Source of the DNA: an uncultured Verrucomicrobiales bacterium
Lineage (GTDB): Bacteria; Verrucomicrobiota; Verrucomicrobiia; Verrucomicrobiales; Akkermansiaceae
Assembly: GCA_937916505.1 (NCBI GenBank)
Contig: CALFSW010000305.1
Coordinates: forward strand, 1 to 41,511
Reading direction: 5' to 3'
DNA: 41,511 nt
The notes beneath the pieces were generated by a model, which was not told the origin of the DNA, ran no database searches, and worked only from the letters and a program-made list of their open reading frames with translations. The stretch's first letter is position 1. Each line of letters starts with the position of its first letter. Below, one piece after another: positions 8,901 to 16,500 of the stretch. The translations under genes were made by a program, and so were the position numbers.

Positions 8901-9977
8901 TTCGGTGGTGCCATCCTTGTGCCGGGTGGTTCGAAACCAATAGAGAACGGCGGGGTCGTGTGCACCAGGATCCCGTCCGTTGTGGGCAAAGTAACATTTT
9001 CCGGTGACGAGATCCTTGATGCCGTCGCCATCGATATCAACGCAGTCCATGGCGTGGGGCTGGGAGAAAGAAACACCGTAGGGATTTCCGTCGGGCTTGT
9101 CGGTCATGACGACGTGCTTCTTAAAGGTGATCGCTCCGTCCTGCTTGATCTGCTCATACCAGGCCATGCCCCAGGAATGCGCGTTGAGAGCTGTCACAAC
9201 GTCGTTGTCGCCATCTCCGTCGATATCGTAGGCGAACATTTGTGCGCCGCCTTGCTTGGGCGCAAAGGCAAAGGGATGAAATTTCCACGGCGTCTTACGA
9301 TCCCAGTTTTTGGGTTGCTGCCACCAGCCACGTTTCTCGAGGATGTCGGGGAGCTTGTCGCCATCGATATCACCGGCACCGAGTCCATGGATGAACATTT
9401 GAACCCCGCTATCCTCCGGAGTGATGCGATAAATCATCCAGGGTTGGGTTGGATCGGGGGCCGGTTCTGAAAGAGTGATGTAACTGCGACTATGTGAGAG
9501 CAGTTGTTTTCCTGTGCCCAGAACGTTCACATATTGAGGGGATTCGTTGCAGATGTGGTCCTGCGCCAGACAATGTTCACATTGGTGTTCCTTGTTGTCA
9601 GCCGGGAGCGGCTTTTCTCCCGGATTAATGGCCAAATGTGCCGGTTGAGCCGGTAAACCGACCTTTAAGATATCGGTCCATTTGTCCTTCGTGATGAGGT
9701 CGGGAAAGGTGAAAAAATTCTGCGAGTATCCTGTGATGGGGAAGACTTTGACCGGTTCGTAAGCGTGGGAGGTTTTAAAATCCGGCCCCTGCCACCAAAG
9801 GGGGCCCGCCACGACATCGGGCTTGCCGTCGGCATTGATGTCTCCAATCGAAGCTCCTTCAGTGAGATACTTGTCACTGAGTTGGATTTTCTTAAAGGAG
9901 ACTCCGGTTTGAGGTGCTTCGCGGGCTTGCAGCAAAGTGGAGGTTGTCAGCAGGATTAGGAGAGAAGAAATCTTCAT
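5973..9977 (-). CDS. Secreted VCBS-repeat / carbohydrate-binding-like / PVC dehydrogenase propeller / cytochrome c protein
   Basis: 1334 residues. Residues 1-18 are a signal peptide (MKISSLLILLTTSTLLQA). Residues 40-400 carry FG-GAP/VCBS blades with calcium loops such as DINADGKPD (47-55), DIDGDKLPD, DIDGDGDND, DIDGDGIKD and DLNGDGKVD. Residues 424-562 form a carbohydrate-binding-like domain also found at the C-terminus of the protein encoded at 22957-27939. About 605-960 is the PVC-type dehydrogenase propeller (FGPDGCLYIADWYN), then HEAT-like helices to about 1110, then a C-terminal heme domain with CATCH at 1215-1219. The likely role is a periplasmic sugar oxidoreductase or lectin-like complex with cytochrome output. 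An odd Cys cluster, QCEHC at 132-136 with another Cys at 143, interrupts the VCBS region where relatives, from memory, have a Trp/His-rich stretch. The ATG at 9977 is chosen because it gives the signal peptide; upstream in-frame codons overlap the Dabb gene. It follows the Dabb gene by 91 nt. Confidence 0.87.
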   Translation of the reverse strand: MKISSLLILLTTSTLLQAREAPQTGVSFKKIQLSDKYLTEGASIGDINADGKPDVVAGPLWWQGPDFKTSHAYEPVKVFPITGYSQNFFTFPDLITKDKWTDILKVGLPAQPAHLAINPGEKPLPADNKEHQCEHCLAQDHICNESPQYVNVLGTGKQLLSHSRSYITLSEPAPDPTQPWMIYRITPEDSGVQMFIHGLGAGDIDGDKLPDILEKRGWWQQPKNWDRKTPWKFHPFAFAPKQGGAQMFAYDIDGDGDNDVVTALNAHSWGMAWYEQIKQDGAITFKKHVVMTDKPDGNPYGVSFSQPHAMDCVDIDGDGIKDLVTGKCYFAHNGRDPGAHDPAVLYWFRTTRHKDGTTELIPHLIDDNSGVGRQISTGDLNGDGKVDIVVGNKKGVFAFIQTDTPPPLKKKTPAAKKEKALFLEGEALKILSKVGTIRPQDLHTFGVGLWSNDRQLWWTDAKPGDVLEVAIPVKKAGTYRLGAGMTKARDYGIVEFSLNGHKIAGPIDLYNNGVTRTGTIPLGPPQKLTAGEHKLTVKILGAHPKALKSYMFALDYLILHPGDEAALKSYRTTSLLPAKSSKEKRFKEGMGNTLDAVARSMEEQLALFHLPKGFIIENVSHEKLGAIKPISLGFDDAGRLWTQTASEYPNDNNPARFKIRGKDKILVFPTPHLTKTQTPRIFAGGLVMPISVLPHDDGIHVIHGTEILKFEDLNSDGRADRTTTLMRGFGVKDSHTCAHRLTRGPGNWIYFSQGVHSTGLITTSDGKKVPFNQGLIGRYQPNGTRLEVIGEGMNNIWAWSINREGRTFIHEANDLGYSQAAFERDTTYPSFLATASRNPLQHPPTSSDLGLDGTGFCGIATCGTSPRDFPAEWRDFNFVANPITGEINTVSHTVDELGNHHFKREADLVTCDDPMFRPVNVCFGPDGCLYIADWYNRTISHGTTTRNLEKHARTLGRIWRVRHKTQKPGTPPNVEKSPTSQLLAHLTSSNLWEMRAAIHQIGKRQSTEFIPRLAQLIQNPKTSDSIRIHALWALESLDHFNPSLWKTLIKSENQNVRYEALRALSTLQPPLPECFALFENLHEEKSYYVVNELIRFLRDTPQPLGQEHLDFAKHFHTPLENLPNTKVQGWRTAYYAMGGSYEKRFLNQLIESIGKARSSHPQPDTEKWSQVIEPHQKTSAAVSAKLDTKIKRLGTLAQTTRGEVAKGKTHFNTRCATCHDGAKGGFAPPLGGGAHRTPLEVITAILKPNEAVEGIFLTYKIIKKDGTTLEGFRSDLSHQDVTLTFMGGGQVKVSLQEIRKAGYIDGKSVMPDTMATGMSDQDILDLMSYLRTLK

Positions 9978-10068
9978 AGTGGAAATGGCAGACGTTGGGG
10001 GGAGAAATGCCTCCACTGATCGGCGGGAGACGTCCAGATGCCAGGAGAGGCTTTCCTCGCCGGGTTGG

Positions 10069-10389
10069 CTAGAGCTGTGCGGAACTTTCGGCGGTGACGT
10101 CGAAGTCAAAAACCACGAGCCGCTCGAGTCTCGGTTGCACCAATTCAACCCGCTTCAGGTGCTCGGGATGGGGGAGGTAGGCGTCGCGGGACTGTGCGCT
10201 GTCGAAGGTCATGATGAAGCCGTGGGTGTAGCCATCGTCGAGTCCTTCGGTGGACTGATAGGGGCCGCTTTCCATGCTGAGGAGGCCGGGAATGATCCCG
10301 ACCATGGCCCGCATTTCAGCGAAGCATTCTTCGATTTCTGCGTCGGTGACGCCTTCCTTAAATTGAAATACTCCAAAGTGTCTGGTCAT
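10069..10389 (-). CDS. Dabb (stress-responsive alpha/beta-barrel) domain protein
   Basis: A 106-residue single-domain protein of the dimeric ferredoxin-like Dabb family. It begins MTRHFGVFQFKEG with the family's FKxG at the end of strand 1, followed by a helix with VTDAEIEECFAEM. It ends with SRDAYLPHPEHLKRV, the conserved Y..HP.H segment. Family members are small enzymes or binding proteins acting on hydrophobic or carboxylated metabolites. It is cytoplasmic, with no signal peptide. The ATG at 10389 is chosen because homology starts there; the same frame is open 47 codons further upstream, but only inside the neighbouring gene. It sits 7 nt after the Tm-1-like gene, so co-translation is likely. 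The substrate is unknown. Confidence 0.85.
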   Translation of the reverse strand: MTRHFGVFQFKEGVTDAEIEECFAEMRAMVGIIPGLLSMESGPYQSTEGLDDGYTHGFIMTFDSAQSRDAYLPHPEHLKRVELVQPRLERLVVFDFDVTAESSAQL

Positions 10390-10396
10390 GATGGTG

Positions 10397-11602
10397 TTAG
10401 GATTGGTGGGATTGAATGAGGGAGAGAAGTTTGTGCGCAGCGGCCCGGGCGAAGACTTCGCTGTTGATGTCTTCGTCGTAGTCGATGACTTCACAGCGGG
10501 CATGTTCGTGGATGGCGTCAAAGAGAGCAAGGTCGGCTTCGGCGTCGTGGAAGGGTTGGCCCGCGGCCGAGATGATGGAAATGGCCTTGCGGGGATTTAG
10601 GATCGCGGTGGGAGCGGGGTTGGCGTTGGCCTTCTCCGCTAGAATACGACCGAGTTCGCGACATTCGCTGGCATTGGTCCGAAGCAAGGTAACCTGGGGG
10701 TTGTGAATGTAGAGAGTGCGGTTCTCGAACTCGGCCGGGAGGGTCTTGCGCTCGCCGTAGTTGGCCATGTCGAGACATCCGGGAGCGATGACCGCGGGGA
10801 TGCGGGCCTTGGTCATGGCATCCATCCGGGTCGGGCCGGCGGAGAGAGTGGCGCCGAGTAATTCATCGGCCCATTCGGTCGTGGTGAGGTCGAGGACCCC
10901 GGCGACCATGCCCGACTCGATGAGAGATTCCATGGTTTTTCCACCGGTTCCAGTGGCGTGAAAAATCAAGACTTCGTAGCCGGCCTCTTCGAGGACTTTG
11001 GAAGCGAGGTTGATGCAATCAGTGGTGTTGCCGAACATGCTGGCGACGATGAGTGGCTTGTCCTCTTCGTCTGAAATGGTGGCTTCAACCATACCGCAAA
11101 TCGCGCCAGCGGCACGGGTGAAGATTGTTTTGGAAATGCGATTCAATCCGGCGACATCGACGATCGAAGGCATCATGGTGATGTCTTTGGTCCCGACGTA
11201 GTGGGCGGTGTTTCCCGACGCCAAAGTCGAGACCATGAGCTTGGGGAAGCCCACCGGGAGGGCACGCATCGCGGCAGTCCCGAGAGCGGTGCCTCCGCCT
11301 CCTCCGAGGGAAATGACGCCATCGATTTTTCCCTCTTCAACGAGGCGGGAGAGAAAGACGGGAGCCGCCTGGGACATCGCGACGACACATTCGCCCCGGT
11401 CCTGTTTGTCGACGAGAGCCTGCAGGTCGAGATTGATTGCGTCGGCGACCTCGAAGCGGGTGACATCGGGAGTGATCTGGGGATCGCCTCCGGTCCCGAG
11501 ATCGATGAGGAGGACGTCGTGTCCTTTTTTACGGATCAAGTCGGCGACGAAGGCGTGCTCGTGGCCCTTTGAATCGAGAGTTCCTAAGACAGCGATGGTC
11601 AT
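10397..11602 (-). CDS. Tm-1-like ATP-binding (UPF0261) protein
   Basis: 401 residues, the normal family length. It starts MTIAVLGTLDSKGHE, the conserved N-terminus of UPF0261/Tm-1-like proteins, with the Gly-rich SLGGGGGTALGTAAMRALP around 96-115 that forms the nucleotide pocket. In tomato Tm-1 and fungal homologues this domain is fused to a C-terminal TIM barrel of the PEP-hydrolase-like family. Here that barrel is the separate gene ending at 11607, only 4 nt upstream, so the two products probably act as one complex. The biochemical reaction of the bacterial pair is not established. Cytoplasmic; no signal peptide. The start is unambiguous. Confidence 0.9.
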   Translation of the reverse strand: MTIAVLGTLDSKGHEHAFVADLIRKKGHDVLLIDLGTGGDPQITPDVTRFEVADAINLDLQALVDKQDRGECVVAMSQAAPVFLSRLVEEGKIDGVISLGGGGGTALGTAAMRALPVGFPKLMVSTLASGNTAHYVGTKDITMMPSIVDVAGLNRISKTIFTRAAGAICGMVEATISDEEDKPLIVASMFGNTTDCINLASKVLEEAGYEVLIFHATGTGGKTMESLIESGMVAGVLDLTTTEWADELLGATLSAGPTRMDAMTKARIPAVIAPGCLDMANYGERKTLPAEFENRTLYIHNPQVTLLRTNASECRELGRILAEKANANPAPTAILNPRKAISIISAAGQPFHDAEADLALFDAIHEHARCEVIDYDEDINSEVFARAAAHKLLSLIQSHQS

Positions 11603-11606
11603 GGTT

Positions 11607-12476
11607 TTAGTGGATTCGTTTCACGGGGATGGACTTAAACTGGCGGGTCAGGTCGGTGAGAGGTTGCTCAACCGCCATCCGTTCAAGACTGGAAGCTCCC
11701 ACAAATCCCACCGCGTCGGTGTGCTCGCAAACATAGGCGGCATTTTCGGGAGTGAGAATGGGACCGCCATGGGAAAGAACCATGACGTCCTTGCGGACCG
11801 AGTGTGCGGCATCGCAGATGATTTGAGTGGCTTTGACGGCGTGATCCATCGAGACGGTGGCATCAGTGACTCCGATGGAGCCGCCGATGGTGCAGCCAAC
11901 GTGGGCGATGATGACATCGGCTCCGGCTTCGGCCATGCCTTTGGCTTCCTCGGGAGTGACAACATAAGGAATGGTGAAAAGGTCCATCTTGTGGGCGAGG
12001 GCAATCATATCGATCTCCTTCTGCACACTCATTCCGGTTTCTTCGAGAGTTTGGCGATACTGTCCGTCCACGATGGTGTGGGTGGGGAAGTTGTTCACGC
12101 CGGAGAAGCCCATCTCAATGACCTGTCCGAGGAAGTGCCACATGCGGCGACGAGGGTCGGTGGCATGAACTCCGCAAATGACGGGGATTTCTTCGACGAC
12201 CGGGAGGACTTCAAATTCCCCAATCTCCATTGCGATGGCATTGGCATCACCATAGGACATGAGTCCGGCTGTCGATCCGGCGCCTGCCATGCGGAAGCGC
12301 CCCGAATTGTAGATGATGATGAGGTCGGCTCCGCCTTTCTCGATGAATTTGGCCGAGATCCCGGTCCCGGCGCCGGCTCCAATAATGGCCTCCCCCCTGG
12401 ACAAAGTGTCGTTCAGGCGTTCAAGCATTTCCTGTCTCGTGTAGGGGTTTCCCACCCCTGTCCATGGATTCGGCAT
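11607..12476 (-). CDS. Phosphoenolpyruvate hydrolase-family TIM-barrel protein (Tm-1 C-terminal-type)
   Basis: 289 residues. It starts MPNPWTGVGNPYTRQEMLERL, with typical family segments IIGAGAGTGISAKFIEKGG, IIIYNSGRFRMAG, GVHATDPRRRMW, GVNNFPT and LSHGGPI, and AHVGCTIGG before the last strands. These form a TIM barrel of the PEP-hydrolase/IGPS-like family that pairs with UPF0261 domains. The ATG at 12476 begins the homology; the frame is open to 12572, but the extra residues look non-coding and would run over the motif copy at 12558-12574. This is the first gene of the minus-strand series. It is divergent from the AraC-type regulator at 12640, with a 163-nt shared intergenic region, and so is the probable primary target of that regulator. 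Confidence 0.9.
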   Translation of the reverse strand: MPNPWTGVGNPYTRQEMLERLNDTLSRGEAIIGAGAGTGISAKFIEKGGADLIIIYNSGRFRMAGAGSTAGLMSYGDANAIAMEIGEFEVLPVVEEIPVICGVHATDPRRRMWHFLGQVIEMGFSGVNNFPTHTIVDGQYRQTLEETGMSVQKEIDMIALAHKMDLFTIPYVVTPEEAKGMAEAGADVIIAHVGCTIGGSIGVTDATVSMDHAVKATQIICDAAHSVRKDVMVLSHGGPILTPENAAYVCEHTDAVGFVGASSLERMAVEQPLTDLTRQFKSIPVKRIH

Positions 12477-12557
12477 AATAACGGTAATGTGAAAATTTAC
12501 TATTGGTGTCTCGGCTCTGATCCTAGCGGGTTGACGCCAAAAGGTCGCCACATTCGC

Positions 12558-12574
12558 ATATAAAAAATCCACAT
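12558..12574 (-). promoter_or_regulatory. Bipartite upstream element, copy 2 (ATGTGGAT-N5-ATAT)
   Basis: On the minus strand this reads ATGTGGAT TTTTT ATAT, followed by GCG. It is 82 nt before the ATG at 12476 and 66 nt before the divergent regulator start at 12640. The placement, between a transcription factor gene and its likely target operon, is the best hint that the element is a regulator binding site or a promoter. Confidence 0.5.
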
Positions 12575-12639
12575 CCGTGAAAAATTGACGGGCTAAATTT
12601 TTGCGGTGGTGATCTACTTTTCCTCAAGTTGCGAATCCG

Positions 12640-13518
12640 ATGGCCAAGAAAAAAACAACGATCAGCACTTTAGAGAATATTCGGGTTCTGGGCGACAGAA
12701 CCCGGGTGCAGGTTGTGAAGGGGAGCGATGACGACAATCGCGACTGGTTGCAAGGAGCCCCGGTTTGTCACTTGCTGGCCCAGCGCCAGATTATTCATGT
12801 GGGGATCATGAGGGCTTTTTCTCCATTCGAAATCGTGAGGACCGACCAATCGGGAACCTTCATGTTGGCCTGTGTGGATGGCGAGGGGTCGATTCTGGTC
12901 GATGGTTCGTGGAAAAAAGTCGTGGCAGGGCAAGCCTGTCTCCTGCCTCCTTTTGTGGCCAATGCTTTAAAGTGCGTTGGACGGAAGCCTTGGACCTTTT
13001 GCTGGGTTCGGTATTTGGAAAGAAAGGAGATCAACCCGATTGTGAGCTCCATTTCTCCGGTCCGGGGCGAATACGGGGGGAAACCACTCATGCATGCGAT
13101 TGAAGGGCTCTTGTCAGAATGCGAATCCGAAGGCTCTGTTGCTTTTGAGCATCAATGGGTGGAATTGATCCATCAATATGTCCTCAAGTTTGCGCAACGC
13201 CATCAGTCTGATGATCGTTTATGGAAACTGTGGCAGCAGGTTGAGCGGCGGCTGGATTATCCCTGGTCGTTGGCGGAGCTGGGTGAGTTGGCATGCGTGA
13301 GCGGTGAACACCTGCGGAGATTATGCCAAAAAGCCCTGGGCCGGAGCCCGATGCAGCAGCTCACTTTTCTTAGGATGCGGAAAGCTTCCAACCTTCTTCT
13401 GGAGACTGAAGAAAAAATCGAGACCATCGCCAAGATGACCGGTTATAAGAATGCTTTTCATTTCTCCAACGTCTTCATGGATTGGGTCGGGATTCGCCCT
13501 TCCAATTTTCGCGGTTAA
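12640..13518 (+). CDS. AraC-family transcriptional regulator
   Basis: 292 residues. The N-terminal half has a cupin-like ligand-sensing pattern (GEGSILVDGSWKKVVAGQACLLPP, about 88-112). Residues about 205-292 are the double helix-turn-helix AraC domain: LAELGELACVSGEHLRRLCQ for the first HTH and IETIAKMTGYKNAFHFSNVF for the second, ending GIRPSNFR. The second-HTH signature GYKNAFHFSNVF is intact. The start ATG 12640 is followed by a Lys-rich MAKKKTT. It is transcribed away from the TIM-barrel/Tm-1-like operon and is the only transcription factor in the window, so it probably controls that operon in response to its substrate. It converges with the 3' end of the giant LTD/CotH gene, with a 78-nt gap. 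Confidence 0.92.
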   Translation: MAKKKTTISTLENIRVLGDRTRVQVVKGSDDDNRDWLQGAPVCHLLAQRQIIHVGIMRAFSPFEIVRTDQSGTFMLACVDGEGSILVDGSWKKVVAGQACLLPPFVANALKCVGRKPWTFCWVRYLERKEINPIVSSISPVRGEYGGKPLMHAIEGLLSECESEGSVAFEHQWVELIHQYVLKFAQRHQSDDRLWKLWQQVERRLDYPWSLAELGELACVSGEHLRRLCQKALGRSPMQQLTFLRMRKASNLLLETEEKIETIAKMTGYKNAFHFSNVFMDWVGIRPSNFRG

Positions 13519-13596
13519 GACGCGTTTCAAGCTTAAGAAAAAACGAGAGTCTTTGGTCAAAAGATACTGACACCGTCCGCTTTGACTGGTGATCCT

Positions 13597-16500
13597 TCAC
13601 TCTTTTAATAGGACCCGGAGACGAACGAATTGTTTGAGATCTGATGATGTCGCCAAAGGGCTGGCATAAGTGACGAGGGTGGTTCCGTTGCCCTGATTGA
13701 TCCTGGATGCCAGATGATTCTCAAGGAAGGGAGTCCAGTTTTGAAGATCGGTTGAGTATTCCGGAATGATCATGGCGTCATCTCCGTTGAGGTTCTGCAA
13801 GAAAGCCATGGTAAAGGCGTCTCCCTTGATCCCGGGGGTTGGTGGAGAGGCAATGGCATAGGATAGAATTTCATCCGCTGTTCCGGTGAAGCTCTGCCCG
13901 TCGTCTGTTCCCGGGCTGCCTCCAAGTGACACACTCGTGCGCCAGTCGAGAGAGACGTTTGGATTACTTCCGGAGAAGACGAGACTGTAGCCATTGCCAT
14001 CGGCACTTTCGGGCCAGGGCGCCGAGTCCCCATAAGTAAAGTCGGCGATGGTGCTGCCGCCAGATCCCTCGAAGCGGAGGTGTTCCCCTCCATTGTTGAG
14101 TTGGCCGGTGTATTCTCCGGCGATGGTCGCGGTGCCAATTCCGTAGCGGAACTCGAAGGCGGCCGGATTGGCAACGATGACCAGGCGGGTATTTGGTGCC
14201 AGGATTGTTCCGGGGGGGAAGACGAAATCCACGCCATCGGTGAATGCCGATCCGCTCAGATCAACCTGGGTAGTTGCGCTGGTGTTCACGATTTCGACAA
14301 ACTCGAATTCATCGGCATCAAGGAAGCCGGCATCGATTTCAGCCGCTGAAGGGTCGGCAGGATGGTAGTGGAGTTCCCGAATGATGGTATTGCGAGAGTT
14401 TGCGAGATCGATCGCACTGGTGTTCGTGACGGTGATACTGTCATTGCCAACCTCGAGTCCCTGATGATTGTAGGCTTTCAATTCGAGAAGGTTTGGACCC
14501 ACCGAGATGGGAGCGGTGATTTGCCAGGTATTGGCATCAGTCCAGGTGATCTCGGCTGGAATACCGTTGATTTTGATCGAAAAAACATCGATCCAGCCGT
14601 CTCCAGCGAGGTTCACTGCACTGTCGTTTTTCGAAAAATCGGAACCTCCGTTGGTTGCGATGGCGAAGATGGTGTTGGAAGGGAGCGTGCCAAGCGCGTA
14701 ATTTCCGCGGGCGTTCACGTAGGAGTTGTAGCTGCTAAAACTGTTGCCCGAAACCGAGCCGAGGTGGTTCGCCCACGTGCTGCTGTAGGCGGTGTTGAAT
14801 GAGGTGTTAACGATGTTCTTAATATGGCCGTCGAACAGTCGCCGATACTGGGGAATGTTGAAGAGCTTTCTGATGTTGTTGCTCGTTGGAAGGATCGAAT
14901 CATTGGATCCCAGCCCAAAAGCTGAGTCGAGGTCCCACTGGAGGGCGATGATCTTTTGATCGCTGGGGCGAACGTAGTAGCGGAAGTTGTGCTCCCAGAC
15001 ACGACCGTAGGTATCTCTTGAGCCGGTGAGGGTCGCCATGGCGAAGGTTCGCATCCATTGATCGACATCGATGATCGGGTCGAGGGCGTCTTTGAGTTCG
15101 CTTCCATTAAGGTTACCGACAGCTTGGTTGACTGCGATCATTTGGGAGTAGTCGTCACGGCCTCTCGCGCTGCGAATTTGAAATCCGAAGCGGTAGGGTT
15201 CTTTGTCCATACCGCGATCTTTCAAATCGTAGCGCCCATTGGTGTGATTGTAGGGATTGCCGATTTTGAGTCCCTCGGGGCCTCCGTTAGTACTGTTCGG
15301 ACTGTAGAGGAGCTCTTGGTTGAAGAGGGTGCCGGGTTCGTCGGCATCCGGGAAGAGGCCGTCGAAAAAATTGTTTGTATGGCGGGCCATTGATAGCAGG
15401 GCAGGGCCTCTGTCACCAGTGGTCGGGGTAATGGCGTAGCTGACGTCATCGTAGAACGACCAGTAGCCGCCGCCCGCACGAGTGAGGAGGTGCTTGGCGA
15501 ATAGTTCCCGGAATGGTCGTGAGCGTTCGACAGAAATGCCGGGATGGACGCCACGGAAGAGTTGGTCCGGTTGGAATCGGACGTTGAAGCCATAGTGTCC
15601 GCTTTGGAAACGACCGAAAGCGCTGGCTTTGAGGCGCAGACCGACGTCGTAGTAGGCCGTGGTTTCATCCTCGATGACAGTGACCGAAAAGCGATCGTTG
15701 CTCATGCGATTGGTGGTGTTGAAAAGGAACTGTCGATCTGTCTCGGACATGACGACCCGGAAATTGTGGCGAGTGCCTGAAGTGTCGGCGAGGCCGTCCT
15801 GGACCTTGTAGAACGCGCCGCTTTCCGGGCCGGCAGCCGGGTAGAAGGTCGTTGCGTTGGCACTGTCGCGAGCGCGAATGTAGAAGCGTACGATACGGCT
15901 GGCGGCTTGCCCGGGAATGGACCCAACGTAGCGGACACCATCTGGTCCGGCGGCCATGGGAGAATTCTGGAATGCACCACCATTGATGGAGTAATAAAGA
16001 GTGAGGTCATTGATGCCGTCCGGGTCGGCGGCGTCGATGGCGACGTTTACCGACTGGCTTGCGTCAGGCACGATCGGGGCGTGGGCCAGGGCTTCCAAGG
16101 TCGGGCCTGCGTTTCCTAGCACCGTTGAATTGATCGCCCCCGGAGTTCCCCAATTTTCCGAAGTCGGAATGGTCGTGGTGCGCTGAAGGTAGTTGAAATA
16201 GAGGCGCGTGTTGACTTGGTTGCTGCCACTGAGGAATTTTGCGCGGAAGCTAATGCGGTAAGTTGCATTGGCGGTGACTCGCTCGTTGTTGGCGAAAGTG
16301 GTTTCGAGTTTGTTGTGTTTGTCTCCGGTGGGGCCGGTAGCGACGATGTGAAGGCATTGGTTTCCGGGAGAGTCGGGGTCCGTGATGACGATCGTTTTGC
16401 CGTGTGATCCGTGTGTGCCGAGGGCGCGCCACTTGTCTGCAGTTGAGCCCGGCGTGTCGCTTTCAAAATCGCCGTTCTGGATCATCTCGGTGTTGCCGTT

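Noticed and set aside
9530-9620. Possible frameshift around the Cys-rich QCEHC segment of the VCBS protein
   Set aside because: The frame stays open and family-like residues resume directly (NESPQYVNV) in the same frame, so divergence is more likely than a frameshift.
11208-12563. 451-residue plus-strand open frame
   Set aside because: It lies opposite the conserved Tm-1-like and TIM-barrel genes, has no recognisable domain, and is explained by GC-rich third positions.
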